From: Owenia fusiformis
Lineage: Eukaryota > Annelida > Polychaeta > Sabellida > Oweniidae
NCBI GenBank assembly: GCA_903813345.2
Contig: CAIIXF020000003.1
Span: 22,583,248 to 22,647,247 of the forward strand
DNA length: 64,000 nt
Direction of reading: 5' to 3'
A program made the translations under genes and the position numbers. This document shows, one piece after another, positions 35,376-46,887 of this stretch (its first letter is position 1; each line of letters begins with the position of its first letter). The notes beneath the pieces were generated by a model. The model was not told the DNA's origin. It saw nothing but the letters and a program-made list of their open reading frames with translations, and searched no databases.

Positions 35376-38374
35376 TATATTATTAACTGTGAATTTCTTC
35401 GATGTAACTTAACTATATAAAAATGAACCTTTGTGTAATGTTATATCAGTTGTTTTTATTAATTAAAGAACTATCCAAGCAAAGTGAAGGGATAGTATGA
35501 ATATGATTTTTCGATGATGAACACTTGTGATTATGATAACACCTTGCAATGAGGAATGTTAGGTTGCAAATAAGATTTCAAGTTTACAGAAATGATGACA
35601 TTATAAAACCATTTTTTTTATATTTTCTTTGATCTTTATATTTGATTGATCTATATTAATTGAATGTGAAATTCAAGCTGATCGTACTGTATGTACTAGA
35701 GTGAATAAAAACTACTGATATTACCCCTATGGTAATACCATAAAGACCACATAATGATAACAATACTGTATCATGATAATAACACGTGATGACAATATCA
35801 TGAATAGAAGTAGAGATTATCAACATTTACTGTCAAGTCTCCTAGACAGACTTTTATACTAATATACCATAACGGACGTTTGTATAACGGGTGTTTCAGA
35901 AACATGATTGACTTTGGTATATCTACTTTCGTAAAAAACTAAAAAACTCTGTGCTCCCTATATCCAGTTTCATGTACAGTTCAGGATTATATTGTAATAT
36001 AAGGCCCCACTCAAACCTGTATATAATTGTAGTCATCTCTTGAAAGTACTGTTGACTGAGACCGGAGGTCCGAATTGAGTATTCCAACTGAGGTACTAAC
36101 AATACTTGTATAAAAAGGAGCATTTATTTCGAATGAGACCAACCATGCCAACAGGACTTTGTTGCAAGAGAAAACACAAAATCCATGCCTTGCTCCATGA
36201 CCCTATTTTCAGAGAATCTAGTTTATCATCATTTCTTGTTTCAAGCATTTCAATGAAGTAGACAACTTGATTCATTATTTATAATTGTTGCATTGTTTGG
36301 AGTAGAACATATTATCTGTACAGTACATGTATACTCTCTGTACATACTTACTGTACATGTAGCCTCTGTATTATAAAACTGTAAAAGATAATTCTGAGGT
36401 AATACCTCTCATATACTAAATATGTTTGTTTTGTTCAATATATGCAAAGTTTAAAGGATAACCCAAATGAAAGGATATCAAATGTCTTGCTTATTTTGGT
36501 AAAAAATTGAAAGCAAAACAATCAACACTTGCAAAACTCTTAGCATTTTGTTCAGAGCAATCTTGCCTCATTCCAAGGTAGTAGCCTTTAGGTACGTAAC
36601 CAACGAAACTGATTTTGGAGATATGCGGCTCGTGACTTCAATGTTTGTGCCTTTGTAATTTGTTACAGCCCCCCCCCCCTCATGCCCCTGGAGTTGACAT
36701 AACATAGTGCACTTCTTGTTGTTATTTTGACTGCTTTTACATGGAATGAATTGGTTTTTGATTAATGTCTCTTAGCATTCCAATAAGACATTTAAAACTC
36801 CCTCAAAGGATACCCAGGTATTTTAATTTTTCAAATTGCCAATAATTTCTCAAATTATGTAAACTGTACACATTCCTTAATCCCTAGTATTTTCTCTTTG
36901 AGTAATTTCCCATAGAAATCCAATGGTACAGTTCCAAGCAGATTTTGAGATAGCAGGAAAGCAAATCTTTAACACACACCTTTTTGGGTTGCTTTGGTTC
37001 ACAGGCCCGGGAACAAGATTTAAATCCCCCACTCACTGTATAGGAAAAATATTACTTTCAACCTAATACATAGTGGGAGGGGGATGAACTGTTGTTTCCG
37101 TGTCTATGCTTTGGTTTATATCGCAACCCAAAATGGCCACTGGATTGATTTCTAAGGTGTAATCATATTTTAAAACCGGAACTTATTAACCATTTACATG
37201 CCAAATATTTAGTTGTAATTTGAAAGATAAAAGCGAACTCCTATGCAGTGTCTCGGTATAGACACATATCACTGCACGGGAGTTCGAGATAAAAGCACGA
37301 AAATCGTGAAAAGAAAAAATTTCACCGAATGCTCCTTTTTCATTCGCGGCCATTTTGATACGAGGCAAAACCTCCCTCGTTTCCAGTTCATCCCCAGTGA
37401 TAGAGGAAATGCATACATTGTATAATTAGTCAGTTTGTGAAACAATGTTTTTAACCATTGCTAACTTTTTAAAATTGTCATCTAATTTCTTAAAAGATTT
37501 TCAGCAGTTATTCACAATATTTACACCATATGCCTCAAAGAGTTAGGTAAAATTATACAATATATATTGGAAATGTTATGATTGATAAAGGACAATGCAC
37601 CCTTTTTCTTTACAGAGGGTACACTCGGATAACTGGCTAAGTCACCATCTATATTAGCCCTAAGCCAAACTAGATCTGAGATAATAATAAAATGGATTCT
37701 CTCGTTTTAATGTAATAACACGATTTATCACGGCCATCCGTGTAATATTAAAACAAAAACATCCATTGATATATATTTTACAACAAAGGACCTGCATGTC
37801 TCATTAGTGTTACCTGTTCTCTCTGTAACAAGTTACATTTCCTGTCTTTTTGAAATGTATTTGGCATCTTGATTTTTGTAACTCTGTTTTTCTGTCTTAT
37901 GATATGAAGTAATCAATTACTTTTTTTATGACCATACCCCTTGTGATTTTTGCACTTCCGTTATCAACATGATCATCGCCGATCAATATACATGATATGA
38001 TATGATGATATGATATGATATGATATAGGTATTTCAAAAAAATGCCTCGCTGAGATTTTTTGTCTTAGATTTTTTGTCTTGTTGACGAAAACATGCCTCA
38101 CTAAACCCCCTTCGTGACATCGGATCCTAGCAACGGCACCGTCGTACGCCATGATTGATTCAATTAAATATGATTGGGTGGGAATACTAGGAACGCAGAT
38201 GGAAAAAACATTGTTTACATTGCTTTCTATGAATTAATTGTAGTATAAAGCAACATGCTGTTTAATCAGAGATAGGAAAGCCCTTCAAAAGGAAATTCAT
38301 AGTCTCGATCATGTAACGGAGTAACGATGGAATGTAATTAGTAATATAAAGACTCGACACCATTCATGCCATTT
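35376..38374. other. Gene-poor AT-rich intergenic sequence
   Basis: No coding exon recognised. AATAAA sites such as the one near 35704 could end VPS4 transcripts. Small structures seen: an inverted repeat GCGAACTCCTATGCAGTG / CACTGCACGGGAGTTCG at about 37232-37288, and a GATAT simple repeat at about 37990-38028. Confidence 0.5.
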
Positions 38375-41030
38375 CACTGGGGGGTATCGTGATGCAACAA
38401 CACCGTGTTGTTGCATCAAGATGGCCAGACTTCCGGTGATCGATTTTCGAACGATATTTTGTTTTCCCAATTTAAACCCATTTCTAGGACGAGTTGCTCA
38501 ATAATCATACACATGCAGCTAGCGCATGATCTATATTTTGAAAAACTGTCGTTAGTATACATGTAGCATCATCAAGAAGCTATAAATTCGCGGTTTTAAT
38601 TCCTCACTATTGATGCAACAACACCACTCTGTTTATTATCGATGATACAACAACACCAATGTGCTGATGCAAAAACGCCAATATAATGTATCATTGAACA
38701 AGAAGAGAAACTGTTTTATGTCCTGTTTACAGGTGTTGGTCGGGACATGAATAAAACACGTGAGTCCGTGGTCCATGAATGAAACGTATTTTGTTTGGTT
38801 TCTTAATGTATTTGTATCTGAAAAATAAAGATTATTATACGAACATTTTTTCTAAATTAAATGCCCTTGATTTACCGTATGGAAATTGTATACAAATAAC
38901 TAATATAATCATGGAAAGACAACAGATATCAGTCATTTTGTGTTGTTTGTACCTCAATTGAAATACTCATTTCTGATTGGTTGATGAGCGGTCAACAATA
39001 TGTACTGCTGACCGCTACTAGGGTTGAAGACCACAGTAGAGTTTCCCATAGGTGGCCATTATAACATTTTACCCTGTATCTTATTAACGATTAGTATCCA
39101 AGCCTAGTGCAACATACCACAGTGTTCGGGAGAGACTCGCCTAGACTGCTATAATAATCTTACCATGGGTTGTCCACCGAATTTTTGAGATAAATAAACT
39201 TGAAGACACTAACCCCCTCTATCGTCAGATTTCTCAGAGAATTCTGGTAAAATCACCAAGGTCAAAATCACTCCGCCAACAGCTTAAAATGAGATTTCCC
39301 ACTGAACTTTGGCATGTTTTCAGATAAATCAGGACCTACCTTATAAATATTTAGTCCCAATTCACTTCCCAAACGCCAAATGGCGCTCCAATGGGGTAGG
39401 AAAGGAGAAAAATGACTTTTTATACAGAAAACCAAATCACTGTGTAAAAAATTACAAGTATTCGACGGTTTTGAGATTTTTTGCTAAAATATGATACCTT
39501 TACTTATCAAATATGTTCACTTGATATTCGATTATATATTCGTCCAATTATTATATTCTTCGGACTAACAAACAATTGTTCACCTCTCTATACTATTCGG
39601 TCAACTGACCAAAGTGTATACCTCAACAGTAAACACTGAGAGTACTGTTGACCTAGATCTCCGGTCTCGGTCAACAGAACTTTCAAGGTTTACAGTATCG
39701 GTATACAATTTTGACAGTTGACCTCAAGAGAGGGCTACAATTGTATATTGTATATCCTTTGTTATCCCACCCAAAGTATGACGTCATTTATCAAGTTGAA
39801 GAGTTGTATACGCTGCTCAGGAGTCGTGTACGCTATCCAGGAGTTGTACATCGTTCTCAAGAGTTGTATAGGATGAGTGTTGGTTTAATGATATTGCAGT
39901 TATACAATGCTATTATATAGAGGTTATTTACTAAGAGGGATTCAATATTGGTTTTATTCCGAGAGACAATATGATATGTCCCGAGGGCCCGGGGGGAATC
40001 TGGGATTATCGGGCCCTAAATCCTATCACTTTTGTTTACCTTTTTACTTAGTCGGAGAGAACGAATCCACAGAGAGCAATACTTCTACATGTGCACCGTG
40101 CAAGATTTTCATTAAACGTGTAACTAAACCTCCCTAATAAAGTCAACTAGACGTTTTTACTCGTTGGCTCTCCAAATTGGAGGAAATAAAGAATCATATC
40201 ATATCATAGATGAAGCAATCATCTCATTAACATGCTTTTTGAAATGTTCTCCGATAAGCTCACGAATGTTTCAGTGAAACTGTTTTAGCTATATTTTGAT
40301 AAACAGTGGTAACGTACATCTACTATATCTAGTTCATCACTGTTCTACAGATGGATGACAGATAATTTCCAATAGCTCGTCATGTTTACCGAGAACGAAA
40401 GATGTTTGTCCACCATTTTGAATGATACTAAATGGAGTCAGGGTCATCAAGCTATGGAACATTGGTTTATGAAAATAGATTGGGTTACTGTAGCTTGCAA
40501 TGTTAAAGGCGATTGAACTATGTTATAGAACAACGTCCAGTACATTATGATATTTAAAAGTATAAATTTTTGAAAATATATGTAAAGAATCTTCGCCCGC
40601 AGGACGTGTATTTTGAATGCCTTGAGAAGAACGCAAATGGGTAATGGGTAACGGTGTCGCAATCGTAGCATTTAAAAATCTGTTCCTCTCGAGATTTATG
40701 GTCTTCTGAAATTATACTATTAATTGGTGTTGCTGCATCATTGCTCAAATCTAGAGGAGTGTTGTTGCATCTTCGGTTTGGTGTTGTTGCATCAATAGTG
40801 AGGAACTAAAACCGTGAACTTATTGCTTCTTGATGATGCTACATGTATACTAATGACAATTTCTTTAAATATAGATCGTGCGCTAACTGCACGTGTATGG
40901 TTGATTGAGAAACTCGTCCTAGAAATGGGTTTAAATTGGGAAACAAAATATCGTACGAAAATCTAACACCGGAAGTCTGGCCATCTTGATGCAACAACAC
41001 GGTGTTGTTGCATCACGATACCCCCCAGTG
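38375..41030. mobile_element. Foldback element with about 255-bp inverted arms and CATTT target duplication
   Basis: The left arm starts CACTGGGGGGTATCGTGATG and the right arm ends with its complement. The arms match, imperfectly, over about 255 bp (38375-38630 and 40781-41030). Both flanks carry CATTT (38370-38374 and 41031-41035), a likely 5-bp target-site duplication. Each arm tip has a nested palindrome, GATGCAACAACACC then GTGTTGTTGCATC. The 2.1-kb interior shows no transposase. Confidence 0.88.
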
Positions 41031-41035
41031 CATTT

Positions 41036-41983
41036 GGTGTAACGTAACGCTGCACCTAATATGACTGGATTTCTAATAGACTTATAAATTTGATGAGTAA
41101 CCGCTCCGATGGCATGCGATAACAAATAATGATGAAAGAGGGGGCTGATATCGCATCTCGGATATGATGGAAATTTCAGAGCAAATTCATTCGATACTTT
41201 AAATACAATCGCTTCCATATCAAATGACTGTTAATCTACGAGGTAAACAGGTAATTAAAGTATAATTGCGCAGAGTGCTTTGGCGGTCTATAAAAGGGTA
41301 TATTAAGTAAAAACTAAACGCTGATATATCAGGAAACTTACATCGACATTTGTGACAAGGGACATCACTTTTGCATGATGTGCATTCTGGTCTACCCTCT
41401 TTATCTAAAACTTGTGGGAAATATCTAGTCCTTTCCCAAAGACAGTAGAAAAAGGATGTTGAACCGTGATTTTGTTTGTAATCTTATTTGACGACAGTGA
41501 AGCCCTGCTACTGAAATGTTGATTTGCAACTAGCTATACTGGAACGATACGAGGGCACTGATAACGACCTCGGACAAGGTTACCGATCACGTATGTTTTT
41601 CTATTTTAATGGTATTAAGGTTGGTTATGGGCAAAACAATGTTGAGGGGTCGGATCGAAATTTTTACCATCATTGTTTTTAAAAGCAAATGGATTCGGTA
41701 TATTTTTGATTCTTTAAAGTCTTGAAAATACTGTTCTAGTACAATTTAAATCCAACTAAGTCTTGCATAGGATTGTGGAAATAATTTTCTTCATATTAGC
41801 TCTAACTCATCTAGATATTGTCATTTCTTATTAGGGATTGTAAATATGAGGGGAAATGTACGCCGAGATCAAGTTCCAAATTAAATTGACTAGGTAAAAT
41901 GAGAATGGAAAACAAGTGCCGAAGAAATAACCATATATTAACAAATCAGAGATGTCAAGGCTGCGAGAATCCAAAAAATAGAG
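41036..41983. other. No recognised gene
   Basis: AT-rich sequence between two foldback elements. Short open frames only. Confidence 0.5.
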
Positions 41984-42928
41984 ATACCATGTCGTTCAAT
42001 AAGTTCACGGAAAATGCGCTCATTTCAACGATTTTTGATATTTTCTCATGAAATTTTCACATAATGTGTAAAAAAATATTTATTGATTCATTAAGTATCA
42101 GCATCTCTCATTTGATTGGTTAAAAATAATGGTTACTATGGTAACTTGACTTTTGGGTAAGCGGGGCTTTTTTAACGTCTCATTTTTCAATAGAAAAACA
42201 ACAGTGTAGTGAGCAAGTTTATGAGTGTATCACATGCATGTTCTCTTCTCCGCTTTCTATGTCTAGATATAACTAATATTATAGTCACGTGACTATTGTC
42301 CCATATGGTGTTTTGTTGCATTGTTTCATAATGTGCACCTCTTAGTTGATCCTTCACCCTAATGAAAACAGCAAAATCAAGGATTGCCTCATAGTGGAGA
42401 GTATAGAGCTTGGGGCAGCTTTGTCATCTATTTTGCCAGTTATCTGTGATAGTTTCCTGCAATCTCAATATTAGCAATGTGACTGGGTGCTGTATTATCC
42501 CGGTGGAAAAAAGTTAGAGTTAAGCTGAATGGTTAAGTTTTATTAACTTACCATTGCATAATACTCTGGTACCTCTGGCACAGCATGGACTAGCACGATC
42601 CCGGAAATGTCCAAGAAGACTATGTTCTAATTTTCCCTCATTACTTTTGTAATTTAAATAAGAACAGATCGAACATATGGATTCTTCATTTTTGCATATT
42701 GATAGATTTCTGTAATGGTAAATTGTGTGACGTAAAAAGTGCCCCGCCTGCCCAAAAGTCAAGTTACCAAAGTAACCATCAATTTCGACCAATCGAAATA
42801 GAGACGCTGATATTTTAAATAATCAATTGGAAAATATTTTTTACACATTGTGTAAAAATTTCATGAGAAAATATCAAAAATCTTAGAAATGAGAGAATTT
42901 TCCGTGAAATTATTGTACGACCTGGTAT
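41984..42928. mobile_element. Foldback/MITE element, about 945 bp
   Basis: It begins ATACCATGTCGTTCAATAAG and ends with the near-complement ACGACCTGGTAT. The arms of about 200 bp also share ATATTTTCTCATGAAATTTT and CTTGACTTTTGGGTAAGCGG in inverted form. The 90-codon minus-strand open frame at 42520-42792 is not recognisable. Confidence 0.85.
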
Positions 42929-43294
42929 ATGCAACAACTCTTCAACGTGCTATTCCCCAAAAGTCATTGCAAAGTTTGATGCCAACTTTAAGACCTCAGA
43001 TTTGTCAAAAAGTTAAAAAATACACGTGTTGAAAGAAAAATCCAATTATTTTTACTTTAGTTCAGAATATTTTTCTTTATTTTAATTCAGAATATTTTTC
43101 AGAGATTTATACACATGAGTAAAACATCAGGATCAACAAGAAAATCATTTGACACAGTTAAGATAACTACACAAGTGGTTTGAAAATTCAGAAGTCCTCA
43201 GATTCGACGTTGCCCGCTCCTACAAGGTTAAGGTAGCCGTTCGCTGATGGGGCTTTCCCAGGCTGTGCCAGTCCGATTTTGTCCGTTAACCCCC

Positions 43295-43861
43295 CTATCA
43301 CACCAAACTAGTTCTGACCCGTTCTTGCCAGTCCTACGAAAATGTCGTAAAACGGGCTCAATCTGACTGCGGTCGGGATATATGTCTAAAATAATTAGCT
43401 ACTTCGTTCATAAACAGTCTTCAATACGTCCATCTCATTCGCAGTTCGTTCAGGTCGCACCACGTCGGTGTGCAACGTCGTATAACGCGTCCCTTAGTCT
43501 AGAAGGTCATCATGACCTGATTACAGAACGGTATGGTCGCCATCGAATTTTGAATCGATTCAAAATTCTAAATCACATACCCCGTCCGGGAAAGTCCATG
43601 AAGTTCGTAAACAGACCGTAGAACGTTGTAGCTACGTTCATTCAGTTCGCACACAGTTTAAAACCGATTCGGCAACGTTTTGACGATCACCAGAAAATTT
43701 TGAGCATGCTCTAAGTGCTGGAGGACCTACTCGTAGTAGTTTCATGAAGTTTGTAAACAGATCCCAAACGGTTGTTAGTGGGTTCTTAGTACGTCAAATC
43801 CGTTCGTGCACAGTTTAACCCCGTTTTCGAGAACGTAGTGAGAACTAGTTTGGTGTGATAG
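43295..43861. mobile_element. MITE with CTATCACACC termini, 567 bp
   Basis: Perfect terminal inverted repeats of 21 bp begin CTATCACACCAAACTAGTTC and end in the exact complement. The interior is GC-richer than its surroundings and contains repeated CGTTCGT/GTTCGTAAACAG words. No transposase. Confidence 0.88.
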
Positions 43862-44754
43862 TAGGGTAGGGTTCACTGTTTCCCGTTTAAGTCTGTCGGA
43901 TATCACAAAGCAAGAGTTCGATGCTCAATGAGCCCAATGGACATGAGATGCAGAACGTTGATGCTTGTTCATGGCATCTAAGGCAAAACAATACCCGTTC
44001 TTTAACTTTTACCAGTTTTGACCAATTATCCCAAGTTCGGATGATTTTTTTATTTTAAAATCTTACAATGATTGCGAAAAAGGAGCAATCCGATTTATTT
44101 TGTTTTCATATATTTTTGCTAATTGAAAATGGTGTGATTGGTTCCACAAGGACATAGAAAATTAAAAACCCCAGGGGAGTCACCTTCCTTCCATTCCCCG
44201 CGTTAGGATTAATTTCTATTTTTCTCGATCCGATGCTTTGTAATATGTCGTTTAAAGTTCCATGATATTCAACGTTCGGTTGACTGAGACATATAGGGCT
44301 TCGTATGACATCATTGAAATAGCACTTCCGTTCCAAAGGATCGATAATGTACCTTTCATCATTAATTGCTGGTGTAAGGTTCATTAATCCGTGGTAAATA
44401 GTTCCGTCTTCCTGTATTTTATCTACCTGTGCTCATTCCCTTTTACATTTCTTTCTATACTAGAGATTTTCGAACCTTGATTTTAAATCTTGTACTAGGT
44501 ATAGCCTATACCGTAGCTGCGTCAACCAAATATCAGTATTGTATTCTAATTCTTATTATTTCCTTCTTTAAAACAGCAATACCACTAAGAAAAACGTGTA
44601 ATTAGTTGAATGGGAAACAATAAATACAGACAGTCATACAGACGTATCACCTGTTCACTTTACCAACATTAGTTTATAAATAAAAGATAAGTCCATTGTC
44701 AGCCATTATTCCCCCGTTCATTAAATTACGTACGAGGGCTGGCGTATGAGCATG

Positions 44755-46015
44755 CCCGTAGCCAGGTTTTGTTAAGGGGCTCGACCCCCCTCCCTCACAT
44801 CCACACACAAACATTTTTTCATGCTTAACCAACTTCGCGTTGTAATCACAGGGGTGTCATTAACAAGACACCAGGGGTGGCCACGAAAACAATAGTGGGG
44901 ACCAAAAAATTTCCGCGCTTGCGCTGAAGGGCGCGGAAGGAAATTAGGGTCCAAATTTTGAAAAGATGCCCAGTAATGCCCAAATCTTTTTAAAAATGAC
45001 TAAGGTGTGTTAGTTGATTTAGACGAAAAAATTCGAGCTAAATTATAGCTTGTAAAATAATAGTCGGATAGACATAGCCAGGGGGCATGCTCCCCCGGAA
45101 AATTTAGGATTTTTTGGATGATTTAGTCCGGGGATTTGGTGCGTTCTGAGTAATTCTAGGATCATAATATATGATTTATGTATTTCAAAAAGTTAGGCTT
45201 ATTTGGCACGTTCTGAGCTATTCTCGGATCAAAATATATGATTTGTTTTATTTCAAAAATCAGGAGGCTTTTTCATGGGGCCCCTGAAAAAAATTGAGAT
45301 ATTTGGGTTGATTTAGTGCGTTCTGGACGATTCTAGGATCAAAATATATGATTTAAGTATTTAAAAAAATAGAATTCTTATTTAAAATAATCAGGGAACA
45401 TGCTTCCCCGAAAAAATTACGATTTTTGGGCTGATTGAGTGCGTTCTGAGCGATTTTAGGATCAAAATATATGATTTACATATTTGAAAAAATTGTATTT
45501 TTAGGCTTATTTGGCACGTTCTGACAATGTCTGAGCGATTCTAGGATCAAAAAATATATATTTTATTTTATTTAAAAAAATCAAGGGGCATGCTCCCCTG
45601 AAAAAATTGAGATTTTTGGGCTGATTTAGTGCGTTCTGAACGATTTTAGGATCAAAATATATGATTTACGTATTTTTAAAAAGTTGAATTTCTAGGCTTA
45701 TTTGGCGCGTTTTGAGCGATTCTAGGATCAAAATATATGATTTATTTTAAAAATTGAATTTTTAGGCTTATTTTGCGCGTTCTGAGTGATTAAAGGATCA
45801 AAATACATGATTAATTTCAATGTACACTTTTGGCCTGACTAATATTACGCGACTGCATATTCTGCGTATATTTAGCTACGCCAATTTTCTAGTTTTGTAA
45901 TTTTTGGGGCCCAACATAGGTGGGGAGGGCTTAGCTCCCTCATGTCCGCCAGTGAGACCGTGTAATATCACCCCGACCCCCCCCCCCTCCCCATCCCCCG
46001 GCTACGGGCCTGATA
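44755..46015. repeat. Composite GGCCCGTAGCC-type repeat region
   Basis: It opens GCCCGTAGCCAGGTTTTG and closes CCCGGCTACGGGCCTGATA, the ends seen at 58328-58515. The core is replaced by the degenerate tandem repeat at 45095-45815. GGGGGCATGCTCCCC-like blocks recur inside. Confidence 0.6.
45095..45815. repeat. Degenerate tandem repeat, about eight units
   Basis: Units of about 70-115 bp share GCGTTCTGAGCGATTCTAGG followed by ATCAAAATATATGATTTA and an A-rich stretch, then TTTTTGGGCTGATTTAGT. Unit length and sequence vary, indicating age. Confidence 0.8.
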
Positions 46016-46887
46016 AGCTATGATCTAATTCAGGTATAATGTAGATTCGTGCGGTCGTTCATGAAAATGGTCGTGATAATCTATGTAGGCAAAGTAAATA
46101 CATCGTAACTTACAAACAACGACATGAATAAGAAATGGCGGATTATTTTCTTATATGTATAACGTTATAGTTGACATTAGGCGCGCCAAAGAGTTTGACA
46201 AAAAGCATATTCCAATAAAAAATCTTAGAGTGATCATGAATCCAGTATTGAATCCAGCAAGATCCGATTCGACTCGCCTACTCTCTTTGATAGCCTCCAC
46301 AGTACAGAAGTACTGTATATATAATAGTTGATATTTTCTTGATTAACAGCCTGGTGTGAAATATTTTCCTTGTATACTTGTTGATTTACTACTATCCGAG
46401 GAGGGCAAAATAAGAAATAAGCGACTGAATTAAAATATATATTAGAACAAAACAAATACAAGGAATAGCCAACGAGAACCGATAGAATATTCGCTAGTTA
46501 TGCACTTTTGGAATTACCTTCGTACAAACTAGATATAACTTGTACTTAGATTAGGCCAGAAGATGATATACGGGCGTTAGGTAGCACATCTGGTGTAGAA
46601 GGCACGGCACAATGGGATTTGAAACAAGTTCTAGTGACAAGGGCTCTAGGTAGTTTACAAAAGTGCTTATAGAACCCTAGTCGTTATTACACCTGAATTT
46701 AAAACTTAGGATGTCAAGTTAGGATGTCATAAGCGAAGAGAGCACTCCGTTTCTTTCACAGAAATTGCTTTTGTCTTGCTCAAAGTCATTGTGCATCTCG
46801 ACACAATATGATATGGAGTGCGTCCGCTGCGTAACATCCAGGATAATGTAGAGCGCATTCATTACGTTTCAGGGACCTGATGCCAAT
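46016..46887. other. Region upstream of the GPCR, no exon recognised
   Basis: AT-rich. It may hold the GPCR promoter or an N-terminal exon: a TTTCAG acceptor at 46867-46872 sits just before the first recognised coding exon and the frame is open back to it. Confidence 0.4.

Noticed and set aside
42520-42792. 90-codon minus-strand open frame with Cys pairs
   Set aside because: Inside a foldback element; no transposase or zinc-finger pattern that holds up.
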